A stretch of DNA of 64,000 nucleotides from Neobacillus nitrireducens (GTDB lineage: Bacteria > Bacillota > Bacilli > Bacillales > Cytobacillaceae): positions 744,001-808,000 of the forward strand of contig NZ_CP133262.1 of the NCBI RefSeq assembly GCF_030915405.1, in the 5' to 3' direction. A program made the position numbers and the translations under genes. The first letter of the stretch is position 1, and each line of letters begins with the position of its first letter. Of the stretch, positions 27,924 to 36,644 are shown piece by piece. The notes beneath the pieces were generated by a model that saw only the letters and a program-made list of their open reading frames with translations, did no database searches and was not told where the DNA came from.

Positions 27924-28130
27924 GGAGTTCGCAAAGTTGTAGCCATTGGAGACGGACCCAATGATATAGAAATGCTTCGTCATGTCGGTACAGGTGTAGC
28001 GATGGGGAACGCAAGCAAAGAGGTTAAAACAGTAGCTGATTTTGTAACAGGACATCACGAAAATGATGGACTAGCTGAGTTTATAGAACGTTATCTGATT
28101 GATAAGTCATATGAATCAAATGTGATTTAA
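27924..28130 (+). pseudogene. C-terminal fragment of a Cof-type HAD-IIB phosphatase
   Basis: An open stretch after a TAG encodes VVAIGDGPNDIEMLRHVGTG, then VAMGNASKEVKTVADFVTGH and a stop. This is motif IV and the tail of Cof/YkrA-like HAD hydrolases, normally about 270 residues. The N-terminal 200 residues are absent; upstream DNA shows no trace and there is no RBS or start. It is a deletion remnant. Confidence 0.85.
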
Positions 28131-28145
28131 GATAATTTTTTCAAA

Positions 28146-28193
28146 AAAATGGCAGGTGTGATCTATTGTTGATAGATCCATACCTGCCATTTT
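28146..28193. terminator. Terminator between HAD remnant and VOC gene
   Basis: AAAATGGCAGGT/ACCTGCCATTTT outer stem and ATCTAT/ATAGAT inner stem. Confidence 0.8.
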
Positions 28194-28232
28194 CATTTCC
28201 CTAGTTATTTAGACACATTGAGCGTCGGGCGC

Positions 28233-28649
28233 TCAGCCCTTCGGCATTTTGCTCATATCCATATACAATACGTTCCAGCGATGACCATCTGGATCAGCAA
28301 AACCGCAGCCGTACATCCAACCGCCCTTTTCTCCCGGCCTGCTGTATACGGTGCCGCCCGCACGTTCGGCTTTCAAGGCGAGCTCATCCACTTCATCCTT
28401 GGAGTTTGCCCCCAGTGAGAATAATACTTCAGTACTCTGCAACGAATTCGCCACAGCATTTCCCGTAAAACTGCGGAAAGTAGATTCTGGGAAGAGCATT
28501 AAAACAACCTTATTGTCGCCGACGATAAAGCAGCTTGAGCCATCCTGGCTCGCATATTGCTCATTCAACCGAAAACCGAGCTGCGTATAGAACTCCTTTG
28601 CTCGTTCAGGCTCTCTTACTGGCAGGTTCAACCACAAATCTCTCGCCAT
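28233..28649 (-). CDS. VOC family (glyoxalase/bleomycin-resistance fold) protein
   Basis: 138 residues from the ATG nine bases after AGGAGG. Two beta-alpha-beta-beta-beta units: DLWLNLPVREPERAKEFYTQLGF and GGWMYGCGFADPDGHRWNVLYMD, the latter a standard VOC ending. Could be a lyase or a drug/metal resistance protein. Local composition is more GC-rich than its neighbours, which may hint at recent acquisition. Confidence 0.8.
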   Translation of the reverse strand: MARDLWLNLPVREPERAKEFYTQLGFRLNEQYASQDGSSCFIVGDNKVVLMLFPESTFRSFTGNAVANSLQSTEVLFSLGANSKDEVDELALKAERAGGTVYSRPGEKGGWMYGCGFADPDGHRWNVLYMDMSKMPKG

Positions 28650-28763
28650 ACCTAACAACCTCCTGCAATTTCAGATAACTTCCCTTCCTATTCTACCTTT
28701 TCTACATGGGAATAGATATGAAATATCCCCTTGTTTTTCCCAACGTTAAAACTCCCCCATTAA

Positions 28764-28985
28764 TTATCCTAGACTATCTTCGTCTCTTTTATATTCTAAA
28801 ATATCTCCAGGCTGACAGTCCAAAGCTTTACAGATGGCTTCTAACGTCGATAATCGAATTGCTTTTGCCTTTCCATTTTTCAAAATAGAAAGATTGGCCA
28901 TCGTGATTCCGACCCGCTCCGAAAGTTCTGTCACGCTCATTTTCCTTTTAGCTATCATCACATCAATATTGATTATAATCGCCAT
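28764..28985 (-). CDS. YozG-like helix-turn-helix regulator
   Basis: 73 residues, ATG with GAGGTG six bases upstream. Short Xre/Cro-type HTH (KMSVTELSERVGITMANLSILKNGKAKAIRLSTLEAICKAL), matching the HTH_26 family that includes YozG. It is encoded ten bases after a DUF2975 gene; this pair (YoaS-YozG in B. subtilis) recurs in Firmicutes. Target genes unknown; it may regulate its own operon. Confidence 0.85.
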   Translation of the reverse strand: MAIIINIDVMIAKRKMSVTELSERVGITMANLSILKNGKAKAIRLSTLEAICKALDCQPGDILEYKRDEDSLG

Positions 28986-28995
28986 TGTTTTCACC

Positions 28996-29478
28996 TCAGA
29001 CCGTTAAGTCATTTTCTGATTTTATATCAATCGCTTCTTGTAAGAGTTTTTGGAGAACAGCAGCAAAGACGGCAACGACAAGTCCGGCAAAAATAATGGC
29101 CATTCCGATTAGGATGATTCCCGGAGCGTCATCTGCCTCAGCGATCAGATAAAAAATTGGCATGCCAATCACATAGATGCCACTGAATGTGATTGCACAG
29201 TATTTTATATACTTTAAAGCCTTAATCGATAACTCTGAGAAAGCTTGTGTTTGATCAATGTAGTGTAAAAGGTTAAAAGCTTGAAACAGAGCAAAGTAAA
29301 AAGGGATTGCCGTTGCATACAAATCGAGGAAAACGAGATATTTCAAATAAGCATGATCCGGATACAAATCTACAGCAAACTTCGCTATCTCTGGTACCAA
29401 AAAGATACACAAAGCAAGAACCGGCAAGCCTATGAGTATAAGAGCTATTTTTAAAAAGAGTGTTGAACCACGTTTCAT
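28996..29478 (-). CDS. DUF2975 membrane protein (YoaS-like)
   Basis: 160 residues, four membrane helices (IALILIGLPVLALCIFLV, YATAIPFYFALFQAFNLL, YCAITFSGIYVIGMPIFYL, GIILIGMAIIFAGLVVAVFA). Start at the inner ATG with GAGGTG six bases upstream. Partner of the YozG-like regulator downstream in the same transcript. No function known; pairing suggests the membrane protein modulates or is controlled by the HTH protein. Confidence 0.85.
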   Translation of the reverse strand: MKRGSTLFLKIALILIGLPVLALCIFLVPEIAKFAVDLYPDHAYLKYLVFLDLYATAIPFYFALFQAFNLLHYIDQTQAFSELSIKALKYIKYCAITFSGIYVIGMPIFYLIAEADDAPGIILIGMAIIFAGLVVAVFAAVLQKLLQEAIDIKSENDLTV

Positions 29479-29610
29479 ACAAAGCACCTCACTTCATTAT
29501 TGTAAGTAGATTTTACCATGGATTATATCGTTTTGCGATAAAAAAATATCCTTTTCTATTATATTATTGTTGATATGAAATATCCACTTACCTTTAGACA
29601 AAAAGAAAAA

Positions 29611-29634
29611 GCATTCCTCATTCTACAGAAATGC
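29611..29634 (-). terminator. Terminator after CBS-HEPN gene
   Basis: GCATTTCT/AGGAATGC (minus strand, one mismatch) followed by TTTTTCTTTTT. Confidence 0.7.
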
Positions 29635-29698
29635 CATTTGTAAAAATACCCATCAGTAAATAGGTGATACTTCTTTTCTTACTGATAGAAAATATAGA

Positions 29699-30505
29699 TC
29701 AAATCTTTTCACAGTTCCCTAATAATTTCTCCGTCTGTTCAATTAATAAGAACATTTCATCCCAAGAATAATTGGTATTCAAATTCTGAGCATGCGCCAA
29801 GTTGTTTCGTAAGCTTTCTAATTTTTTAAAGAAAGATTTCCCTTTGCTTTTTGATTCAATACCCAAAAGTTCCTGTAACGGAGCCTCATTAAGAATGATG
29901 TCACGTTTATCACAAATCTGCAGACAATCACTTAATTGAATCGCTTCATTCCGTGACTTGCGAAGGGAATACAATTCCTCTGCATATTTAACTCGATTGG
30001 AGCCTAAATGTACTTTCCAAGTATCCTCAGCAAAATAATCATTAATTATCCGATAAAGGTGCATCTCCAACAACGAAATCAGGCCAAATAGTAACATTCG
30101 AATCGGAGATTTCTGGAGATCTGCTCGCGTCACAACCTTTGTTATCCGGTTGCCTTCTAGGATAAATATTCTTTCGATCCCTTTAAAGATAGATAAAGTA
30201 TCGATAAGCGGTGTAGATTCTGAGACAAGTTCAGTTGGACTAAAACTCCGATAATACTCTTTACAATTTCCGTCTTGCAATTCATTTCTTACAACATAGC
30301 CAATCACAATTCCGTTATCTTCCACACCCAAAACATCATAATCTTTTATCGTCATCATCCTTTTGATGGTATCCGCATCATCATTAAGATGACAAGTATC
30401 CATCGTTTCGGAAATACTGTTCACCGTGATGTTTTTCTCGTACAAAGACCGTAGATTTTTATAAGAACTCACCTTATCACGCTGTTGCGTTGGAATAGTT
30501 GTCAT
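29699..30505 (-). CDS. CBS-domain pair fused to a HEPN-like C-terminal domain
   Basis: 268 residues, GGAGG eight bases before ATG. Residues about 25-130 look like two degenerate CBS motifs (TIKRMMTIKDYDVLGVEDNGIVIGYV; RIFILEGNRITKVVTRADL), which usually bind adenine nucleotides. The C-terminal part is all-helical and carries RNNLAH (Arg233, His238), the R-x4-H signature of HEPN ribonuclease/toxin-like domains. This could make it a nucleotide-gated RNase or a binding module. It is a single gene without an obvious antitoxin. Confidence 0.6.
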   Translation of the reverse strand: MTTIPTQQRDKVSSYKNLRSLYEKNITVNSISETMDTCHLNDDADTIKRMMTIKDYDVLGVEDNGIVIGYVVRNELQDGNCKEYYRSFSPTELVSESTPLIDTLSIFKGIERIFILEGNRITKVVTRADLQKSPIRMLLFGLISLLEMHLYRIINDYFAEDTWKVHLGSNRVKYAEELYSLRKSRNEAIQLSDCLQICDKRDIILNEAPLQELLGIESKSKGKSFFKKLESLRNNLAHAQNLNTNYSWDEMFLLIEQTEKLLGNCEKI

Positions 30506-30656
30506 TTAATTTACCTCCACTAAAACACGTATGACAGATGATATCGCAAGATGGTTTCATCACATCTCTCAGATCACCCATTCGTTGCATGTATTATAGT
30601 TCATTTTAGATTGTATACTTGGCAGAATCAAATGATAAAAGTTAATAAAAGTGTGT

Positions 30657-30692
30657 GAAAACGTTCACATTTTTTGTGGTAATCGCTTACAA
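30657..30692. promoter_or_regulatory. Two tandem cre-like (CcpA) sites
   Basis: TGAAAACGTTCACA at 30657 fits the cre consensus TGWAARCGYTWNCW with one mismatch; GGTAATCGCTTACA at 30679 has two mismatches. Centres are 22 bp apart, and a TATAAT box follows at 30701. They lie between the CBS-HEPN gene and a small plus-strand gene. Confidence 0.5.
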
Positions 30693-30739
30693 AGTGATAT
30701 ATAATTATATTAAAATTACAACTTACGAGGTGAAGAGGC

Positions 30740-30913
30740 ATGAAAGAATATATTTTTATTCTAGAAGAACCGGTCGGTACCAGAGAAATTAAGATCATTG
30801 CATCAGGAATGATGGAAGCCTTCAAAAAAGCAAAGGAATTTAGAAAAAATATTGTTCAAGATACAAAAGTAAAAGTGGATATGATGTTAAAAGGTGTTAG
30901 ATATACGGATTAA
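30740..30913 (+). CDS. Small hypothetical protein (57 residues)
   Basis: ATG 30740 with GAGG-type RBS (GAGGTGAAGAGGC). Product starts MKEYIFILEEPVGTREIKII and ends MLKGVRYTD; alternating beta and helix, basic centre (EAFKKAKEFRKN). No family recognised. A TATAAT promoter box and two cre-like sites lie 35-80 bases upstream, suggesting catabolite control. A terminator at 30993 closes it. Confidence 0.6.
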   Translation: MKEYIFILEEPVGTREIKIIASGMMEAFKKAKEFRKNIVQDTKVKVDMMLKGVRYTD

Positions 30914-30992
30914 CCTTAGATAAAATTTATGTGGAAAGGAAAAATCCTACCCTTTATGATCATTATAAAACGAATAGTAGATAGTTAAAGGA

Positions 30993-31023
30993 GAACACAT
31001 TGGCAGATGACCAAAATGTGTTC
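30993..31023 (+). terminator. Intrinsic terminator
   Basis: GAACACATT/AATGTGTTC stem followed by TTTTTTC. Confidence 0.85.
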
Positions 31024-31110
31024 TTTTTTCATTTTGAAGGATACGTATACAATAAGAAGTCTTGAGAAAAATAAAGGAAATATGACTTTATTATTCGGAG
31101 GAAAAACATT

Positions 31111-32130
31111 ATGGAGCAGGGAAAACAGATTAGGTTAACATCAATGGAAATTGCTCAACTTTGGGGACAATATATGCATGACAGCGGAAGCGTTTGTGTT
31201 CTTTCCTATTTTTTAGAAAAGGCTGAGGACTTAGAGATTAAGCCTGTCATTGAATACGCTTTAGAACTCGCAAAAAAACACATAGAAAAACTAACTTCTA
31301 TTTTTAATGAGGAAAAATATGCTATCCCTCATGGTTTTAAAATAGAGGAGGATGTCGATTTAACTGCACCCAGATTATACTCCGACAATTATGTATTAAA
31401 TTTTATTAATCAAATGTCAATGATTGGGCTGACCACCTACTCAGGTAGTTTATCTGGTTCTTCCAGAGCTGACATAACAGATTTCTATATGGAGTGTATC
31501 TCTGAAACCATACAATTATTTAACAAGACGAAAAACTTACTTTTGTCAAAAGGTCTTTATATAAGGTCTCCGTATATGCCAAATTTAGAAAGAGTAGATT
31601 TTGTAAAAAAGCAAAGTTTTGTTTGGGATATTATTGGCGATAAAAGACCATTACTAGTAACTGAAATAGCTAATATATTTGCAAATATTCAAAGAAATTC
31701 TTTAGGAGCAGCGACTCTAGCAGGATTTTGCCAGGTTGCTCAGGATAAACAAGTAAAACAATTCTTTGTCAGAGGGATTGAAATTGCGAAAAAACACATT
31801 AAATTATTCGGGAAAAAATTTGAAGAAAGTTATCTTCCAGTTCCCACAACTTGGGCAACAGAAATCACGAATAGCACGGTTTATACTTTTTCGGATAAAC
31901 TAATGATGTTCTTTACAACCACCTTAATCGGACTGAGTATTGGGTATTATGGGACAGGTATTGCTCAAAGCCCCAGAGTGGATATAGGGCTCATGTATAA
32001 CAGATTGATGGTAGAAATCCAGCTATATTCTGAAGATGGCTCCAATATCATGATAAATAATAGATGGTTAGAACAGCCTCCAATAGCATCAGACAGAGAA
32101 GAGTTAGCCAAAGCTAATCTTAAAAGCTGA
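31111..32130 (+). CDS. DUF3231 family protein (copy 2 of 3)
   Basis: 339 residues, GGAGG nine bases before ATG. Same two-unit helical layout as the genes at 3387 and 40185: LTSMEIAQLWGQYMHD...AKKHIEKLTSIF, AIPHGF, then VTEIANIF...IAKKHIKLFGKKF, VPTTW, and the ending NNRWLEQPPIASDR. The conserved E/H spacing recalls ferritin-like bundles, but metal binding is unproven. Opposite orientation to the other two copies. Confidence 0.85.
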   Translation: MEQGKQIRLTSMEIAQLWGQYMHDSGSVCVLSYFLEKAEDLEIKPVIEYALELAKKHIEKLTSIFNEEKYAIPHGFKIEEDVDLTAPRLYSDNYVLNFINQMSMIGLTTYSGSLSGSSRADITDFYMECISETIQLFNKTKNLLLSKGLYIRSPYMPNLERVDFVKKQSFVWDIIGDKRPLLVTEIANIFANIQRNSLGAATLAGFCQVAQDKQVKQFFVRGIEIAKKHIKLFGKKFEESYLPVPTTWATEITNSTVYTFSDKLMMFFTTTLIGLSIGYYGTGIAQSPRVDIGLMYNRLMVEIQLYSEDGSNIMINNRWLEQPPIASDREELAKANLKS

Positions 32131-32175
32131 TTTCAATGGACATTAGGGCTGTATTTTCCAATAATAAGTTATAAT

Positions 32176-32202
32176 AATGGCTTAGGAAAACCCCAAGCCA
32201 TT
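32176..32202 (+). terminator. Intrinsic terminator after DUF3231 copy 2
   Basis: AATGGCTT/AAGCCATT stem, extended inward by GG/CC, followed by TTTTAC. The next 255 bases, up to 32460, hold no recognised feature apart from a small ATCCAT/ATGGAT hairpin near 32268. Confidence 0.75.
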
Positions 32203-32459
32203 TTACGTTTTGGCGGAATGTACATATATACCGGATGAACTTAGAAAACAATTGCAGACACGCTCCTATCCATAAATGGATGGGTTCGATCCTTGAGTCT
32301 TTTTTTAATGGCACCACAATGACAGGTCTAATGATGGAATCGATATACGATTGAAATCATCCGAAAAAATGCGATAGGTAAATAGTCTAAAGGAAGATAG
32401 AAGGATTTACTTTCCTTTTTCTTTTCCTAAAAATAAAGAGTAGCAGATTTTGAAAGGTC

Positions 32460-32900
32460 GTGTCGGACACCATGCTTTATATTAGGGATATTGAAAAAAT
32501 AATTGAACATACATTACAAGAACACAAAATAACTATTGATTATGAAATCAACAATAATCTACTTGCACCAATGAGTTTTAATATATCGACTAATACAATT
32601 AAATTTAACTATTTACAAATTAATGGATACATTGCTAATATTATCTTTAAAATTAAAGAGTCTGATGAAGATTGTGTTAAAATTATTCTATATCATCAAC
32701 TCGGTTATTATTTAGCATTTAAGAACAACAAACATGATTTAAGAGTTTTAAAGTATTTCGAGGATGAAAAGAAAGCACAGCTTCTAGCTAAAATAGAAAC
32801 CAATGCCTGGGACTATGGCAGAACATTGGTACCAGAGAGATTAATAAATTCCTATGATGAGGTCCGTGAGTTAGATAAAATGCTACTAAAAAGCTATTAA
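32460..32900 (+). CDS. Probable degenerate metallopeptidase-like protein
   Basis: 146 residues from GTG 32460; an in-frame ATG at 32472 is the alternative, and neither has an ideal RBS. The centre reads IILYHQLGYYL, where a zincin would read HExGHxL: the first His and the Leu-Gly remain but Glu and the second His are replaced by Gln and Tyr. The region after it (ENKIETNAWDYGR type: AKIETNAWDYGRTLVPERL) has the E...AW...G pattern of small ImmA/SprT-like zincins. Probably catalytically dead. It is followed 35 bases later by a NERD protein. Confidence 0.5.
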   Translation: MSDTMLYIRDIEKIIEHTLQEHKITIDYEINNNLLAPMSFNISTNTIKFNYLQINGYIANIIFKIKESDEDCVKIILYHQLGYYLAFKNNKHDLRVLKYFEDEKKAQLLAKIETNAWDYGRTLVPERLINSYDEVRELDKMLLKSY

Positions 32901-32935
32901 ACAAATATATGTACTGATAGTTAAGGAGAAAATAA

Positions 32936-33805
32936 ATGATCTGGTTAATTATTTCCACTTTACTTGCTGCTTCTGTCATTTGGTTAGCCTATTTGGTAAA
33001 AAAGGAAAAGTTAAAACAAAAAGAACTGAGAAATGACTACCACCAAGAATTAGAGGCCCTGAAAGAACTACAAAAGGCTTCAAGGGAAACGGCAGCCACT
33101 CAATTTGATGAGCAGGTTATGCGAATGAACGAGTCGTACCAACGTGAAATTGAAAAACTGATCATCGAAAATGAAGAGATCCGGAAAAATTTTCGAAATC
33201 AAGGAGAAATCCTCACCCATCAGATACTAGAAAATTTTAAAGCCGACTTAATCTCAAAAAAGATCATTCCAGCAGATGAAATGATTATTATGCCGAACAT
33301 TTTTATTCCAGAAGGTAACGGAACTACCCGGCAGATCGATCACTTGGTACTTTTATCAACGGGTCTATATGTAATAGAGACAAAAGACTGGACTGGCCAT
33401 ATCGTATTGGGATTAACTAGAATGGGCAGCCACAAGTTTTCTTTTTTAGCAGAGTTAGTAGACAGTGAAAAAGAGGAATCGATTGTATTTAATAGAGATG
33501 AGTCGGGAGCATTAAAGGTAATTACATATGAAAATCCAATTTGCCAGATTCAGCAGTCAGCCATCAGTCTATCAAATTATTTAGAAGGTAAAGATATTCC
33601 AACTTGGATCAATCCCCTGCTATTCTTTAATGACGATGAAAAAGAGGTTCACGATTGGTCGGATCACAGCATCGTAAAACGGTTGACGAATAAAGAGCAG
33701 TTACAACAGTTTTTTATCCATGAGTTAACAACCAAAAACAGATTATATGGAGCTTTTCAGCTTAATAATATAAAGCATATTATCGAAAATGCTCATTACA
33801 TTTAA
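32936..33805 (+). CDS. Membrane-anchored NERD-domain protein
   Basis: 289 residues. One N-terminal membrane helix (2-20), a coiled coil (about 22-90), then a NERD (nuclease-related) domain at about 95-215 with RQIDHLVLLSTGLYVIETKDW, which holds the D...E-x-K core of restriction-endonuclease-like folds. Start ATG with AAGGAG upstream. It may cut or bind nucleic acid near the membrane; function in cells is not established for NERD proteins. Likely cotranscribed with the degenerate zincin upstream. Confidence 0.8.
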   Translation: MIWLIISTLLAASVIWLAYLVKKEKLKQKELRNDYHQELEALKELQKASRETAATQFDEQVMRMNESYQREIEKLIIENEEIRKNFRNQGEILTHQILENFKADLISKKIIPADEMIIMPNIFIPEGNGTTRQIDHLVLLSTGLYVIETKDWTGHIVLGLTRMGSHKFSFLAELVDSEKEESIVFNRDESGALKVITYENPICQIQQSAISLSNYLEGKDIPTWINPLLFFNDDEKEVHDWSDHSIVKRLTNKEQLQQFFIHELTTKNRLYGAFQLNNIKHIIENAHYI

Positions 33806-33870
33806 GTTGGCAGAAATTTAAATGTATTTATAAACTTTTATATCGGAAATTTAGTTAATTTAAATAAATA

Positions 33871-33902
33871 ATCCCTGAATCACCGCGGTTGGATTCAGGG
33901 AT
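33871..33902. terminator. Terminator between NERD and DMT genes
   Basis: ATCCCTGAATC/GATTCAGGGAT stem of 11 bp, followed by TTATTTTC. Confidence 0.85.
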
Positions 33903-33944
33903 TTATTTTCATTGATTTTCTTTCACTAAATTAAACTCACGAAC

Positions 33945-34397
33945 TCAAAACCATTTACTCTTCCCCTTAAATATCAAAAGCAACGAGATAAGTAATAAGA
34001 TTAAACCTGTGATGCGGTACCAATCAATTGGTATTGGTTGTTTAATAAAAATCCCAAAGTGATCAAGTGTCACACTGATTAATAACTGTCCAACAATGAC
34101 AGCTGTAATGGCTGAAGCCACACCAATTCTTGGTACTACAGCAACCATAATCGTTACATATCCGGCTCCAAGCACTCCACCAATTAGCTGCCATTTCGGA
34201 ACCGTTGTTACTTTTAATACATCTCCTTTACCAAAAAAAATAACGAGTAATAAGAGAATGATGGTTCCGATAAAAAACGAAACAAAACTACCTTCGATCA
34301 CGCCAATCCTTTTTCCCAACACACCATTGATTCCTGCTTGTGTTCCTATTAAAGTCCCGCCGATTATGGCTAATAGTAAATAAAAAAACATGTACAT
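33945..34397 (-). CDS. DMT family transporter, DUF606/YdcZ type
   Basis: 150 residues, five membrane helices. Family core: GTLIGTQAGINGVLGKRIG near residues 14-32 and AGYVTIMVAVVPRIGVASAIT near 78-98. This half-size drug/metabolite transporter probably works as a dimer; substrate unknown. Single gene. Confidence 0.85.
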   Translation of the reverse strand: MYMFFYLLLAIIGGTLIGTQAGINGVLGKRIGVIEGSFVSFFIGTIILLLLVIFFGKGDVLKVTTVPKWQLIGGVLGAGYVTIMVAVVPRIGVASAITAVIVGQLLISVTLDHFGIFIKQPIPIDWYRITGLILLLISLLLIFKGKSKWF

Positions 34398-34914
34398 CCC
34401 TAAACCCCCTTTTTAATCCATAATTAAAATGCTAAGAGTGTCTTCCGAATTTCGAGGGTTCCTGTTTAAATTATTGTATAAACTCCAATTGTCCCCGAAA
34501 GAAGAAATCGTTCCCTTGAATCTTCGATCGTTTCTTTAATTCCTATATCTATCAATTTCGCAGTTTAAAAGTTCCTCCATCTTCCCATCATCAGGTTCAG
34601 CCTCATCCCAGCCATTACCAAACATTATCCCATACCTTCTTTAATAAAAATAATAACTTTTTTAGATGTTGTCTAGCATTATTACTCTTATTGATACTAC
34701 AAAAGCCCCGTAGATTTTCTTTTAAACGAAGCTTTCCACCTTCTAATGAATTCAGGAATGAAGATGTTGACTGCAAATGGTTTGTCGGTAAGCTTTTTAG
34801 GCCCATTTACTTGAATAAAGACAAAATCGACTTGACTAAAAGTCTAATTGAGCTATACTCTTAATCTTATTTGGTCTAATTAGACCTTTGCAAAAAAAGA
34901 AAGAAGGTTTTTCT
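34398..34914. other. Intergenic stretch of about 500 bases
   Basis: Contains the DMT gene promoter and the esterase promoter. A 63-codon minus-strand frame at 34615-34806 has no RBS and no recognised match. No clear repeat or RNA. Confidence 0.4.
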
Positions 34915-35763
34915 ATGAAATCTATATTATTAATCGGACAATCAAATATGGCAGGCAGAGGATTTATTGAGGATGTACCGCCAATTTATAATGAGCACAT
35001 AAAAATGTTGCGAAACGGCAGATGGCAAATGATGGCAGAACCACTTAATTTTGATCGGCACGTATCTGGTGTTGGACCGGCAGCCTCTTTTGCTCAGGCT
35101 TGGACAGAGGATCATCCGGGCGAGTCTATTGGGGTCATAACATGCGCCGAGGGAGGAAGCTCTATTGATGAGTGGGCAATTGATGGTCCATTAACAAGAC
35201 ATGCAATTTCCGAAGCAAAATTTGCTATGGAAACAAGTGAAATAGTGGGAATTCTGTGGCACCAAGGAGAAAGCGACAGTTATGGTGAACGGTATAAGAC
35301 GTATGAAGATAAATTGCTTTCATTATTTAAACACTTGAGAAAAGAATTGAATGCACCAGATATCCCGATTATGATCGGTGAGTTGGGACATTATCTTGGT
35401 GAGGTCGGATTTGGAAAAAGCGCTGTAGAATATAAACAAATAAACCAAATATTATCTAAAGTTGCTCATACCGAAGAAAATTGCTATTTTGTAACATCAA
35501 AAGACTTAACAGCCAATCCAGATGGCATTCATATTGACGCTATCTCCCAAAGAAAATTTGGATTAAGATATTATGAAGCTTTTTCAAAACAAAAGCATGT
35601 TTTAGATATTTTGGACATAGAGCATGAATGGATTGATAAGGAAGCAAAACGTGAACTAACGAAAAATGAACGTATATTTGTTCAAAGTATGAAGTTTGCC
35701 TTAGGACAATTAAGTTTTGAGGAGTTTTCTATTAATATCTCCAATATTAATAATAGTAAGTAA
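34915..35763 (+). CDS. SGNH/SASA-type carbohydrate acetylesterase family protein
   Basis: 282 residues from the ATG with AGAAGG seven bases upstream. N-terminal block I LLIGQSNMAGRG (Ser nucleophile), CAEGGSSIDEWA, WHQGESD, and the catalytic DGIH near residue 204, all features of the SASA domain (sialate O-acetylesterase, CE6 family). No signal peptide, so probably cytosolic. The substrate (acetylated sugar) is inferred from the family. Confidence 0.8.
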   Translation: MKSILLIGQSNMAGRGFIEDVPPIYNEHIKMLRNGRWQMMAEPLNFDRHVSGVGPAASFAQAWTEDHPGESIGVITCAEGGSSIDEWAIDGPLTRHAISEAKFAMETSEIVGILWHQGESDSYGERYKTYEDKLLSLFKHLRKELNAPDIPIMIGELGHYLGEVGFGKSAVEYKQINQILSKVAHTEENCYFVTSKDLTANPDGIHIDAISQRKFGLRYYEAFSKQKHVLDILDIEHEWIDKEAKRELTKNERIFVQSMKFALGQLSFEEFSINISNINNSK

Positions 35764-35838
35764 TGCAAAGAATCATGGGAAAATAGAAGATTGAAAAGAA
35801 AACTTTAAACAATCGGACGCGATTGCGGAATACCATTA

Positions 35839-35874
35839 GCCTAATTCCTCAGTATTAATAAGGAGGAATTAGGC
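35839..35874 (+). terminator. Intrinsic terminator after esterase gene
   Basis: GCCTAATTCCTC/GAGGAATTAGGC 12-bp stem followed by TTTTTC. Confidence 0.92.
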
Positions 35875-36082
35875 TTTTTCACTTTCCAAAGACTTGCCGT
35901 TACCAATTGGTAAACGCGTGGCAACAAGTGGTGAAATTCGTGGCATACACTGTTATAAATATAGCTGAAGCGGTACATTCTTATGGTCATGCATACCTTG
36001 TGATTAGCGCGCTTTGCCGCCGACTATCTTGCTAGAGCAAACCTTAAACAATTTCATATTAGCTTATTCATATTTGAATTTA

Positions 36083-36385
36083 AGTTGGCTACTAGGCATA
36101 CATCCAATCCAAGCTTTGACCCTGAGCATAAACTTGGTTATAAGTCTAATTTCAATAGGGAGTGAACCTCGAATTATGGTATATACACAGCAAATGCCAT
36201 CTGCCCTGAACCCCAGGGGTCTTGAAAATTGTATCTTTCGTTTCACGTATTTGTGGCTTAGAAACGGTGATAATTTCTGGTTTTTTTTGACGACTGTCGG
36301 GCATCAAAGAGTTTATGGTTATAGGTTTTTCGGCGGAAGATGGAATCAATATTCGGTTGCTTTAAGAGATATTGTTAACTTCCAT
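36083..36385 (-). pseudogene. Decayed gene with intact RBS and start
   Basis: GGAGGAGAACA precedes ATG (36385) on the minus strand, but the frame reads MEVNNIS then TAA. Beyond the stop, an open stretch (SNRILIPSSAEKPITINSL, then GVQGRWHLLCIYHN) continues to two further stops. It looks like a gene with several inactivating changes. The parent family is not recognised; a transposase tail is one possibility. Confidence 0.35.
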
Positions 36386-36557
36386 TGTTCTCCTCCAACT
36401 CCAACTCTATATTAAAACACAGCGTCTGACCTCCGTAATCGTATCGTTCAGTCTTACTATAGAAACGTTTGGGCTTTCGCATAATTAGAGATCGTTTTTT
36501 TGAATCGAATACTGTGATCACCAGATATCCGCCACCTGCGTTTTCCCTTCCATCACG

Positions 36558-36592
36558 TAAAGAACGTTAATTATTTCGGTTAGCGTTCTTTA
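36558..36592. repeat. Isolated 13-bp hairpin
   Basis: TAAAGAACGTTAA and TTAGCGTTCTTTA pair (one G-T) around nine bases. No T-run follows on either strand, so it is not a typical terminator. Confidence 0.6.
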
Positions 36593-36644
36593 TACTGAAA
36601 TTAGACAAAATTAAAAATGAACACAAGTTTATTCCTGAGGCTGC

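Noticed and set aside
32277..32300. tRNA-like T-arm sequence (GGGTTCGATCC)
   Set aside because: No acceptor stem, D-arm or anticodon arm can be built around it.
34615..34806. 63-residue minus-strand ORF
   Set aside because: No RBS, no motif, isolated in an intergenic region.
36014..36415. 133-residue plus-strand ORF
   Set aside because: No RBS or family motif, and it lies opposite a minus-strand frame with a strong RBS and decay signs.
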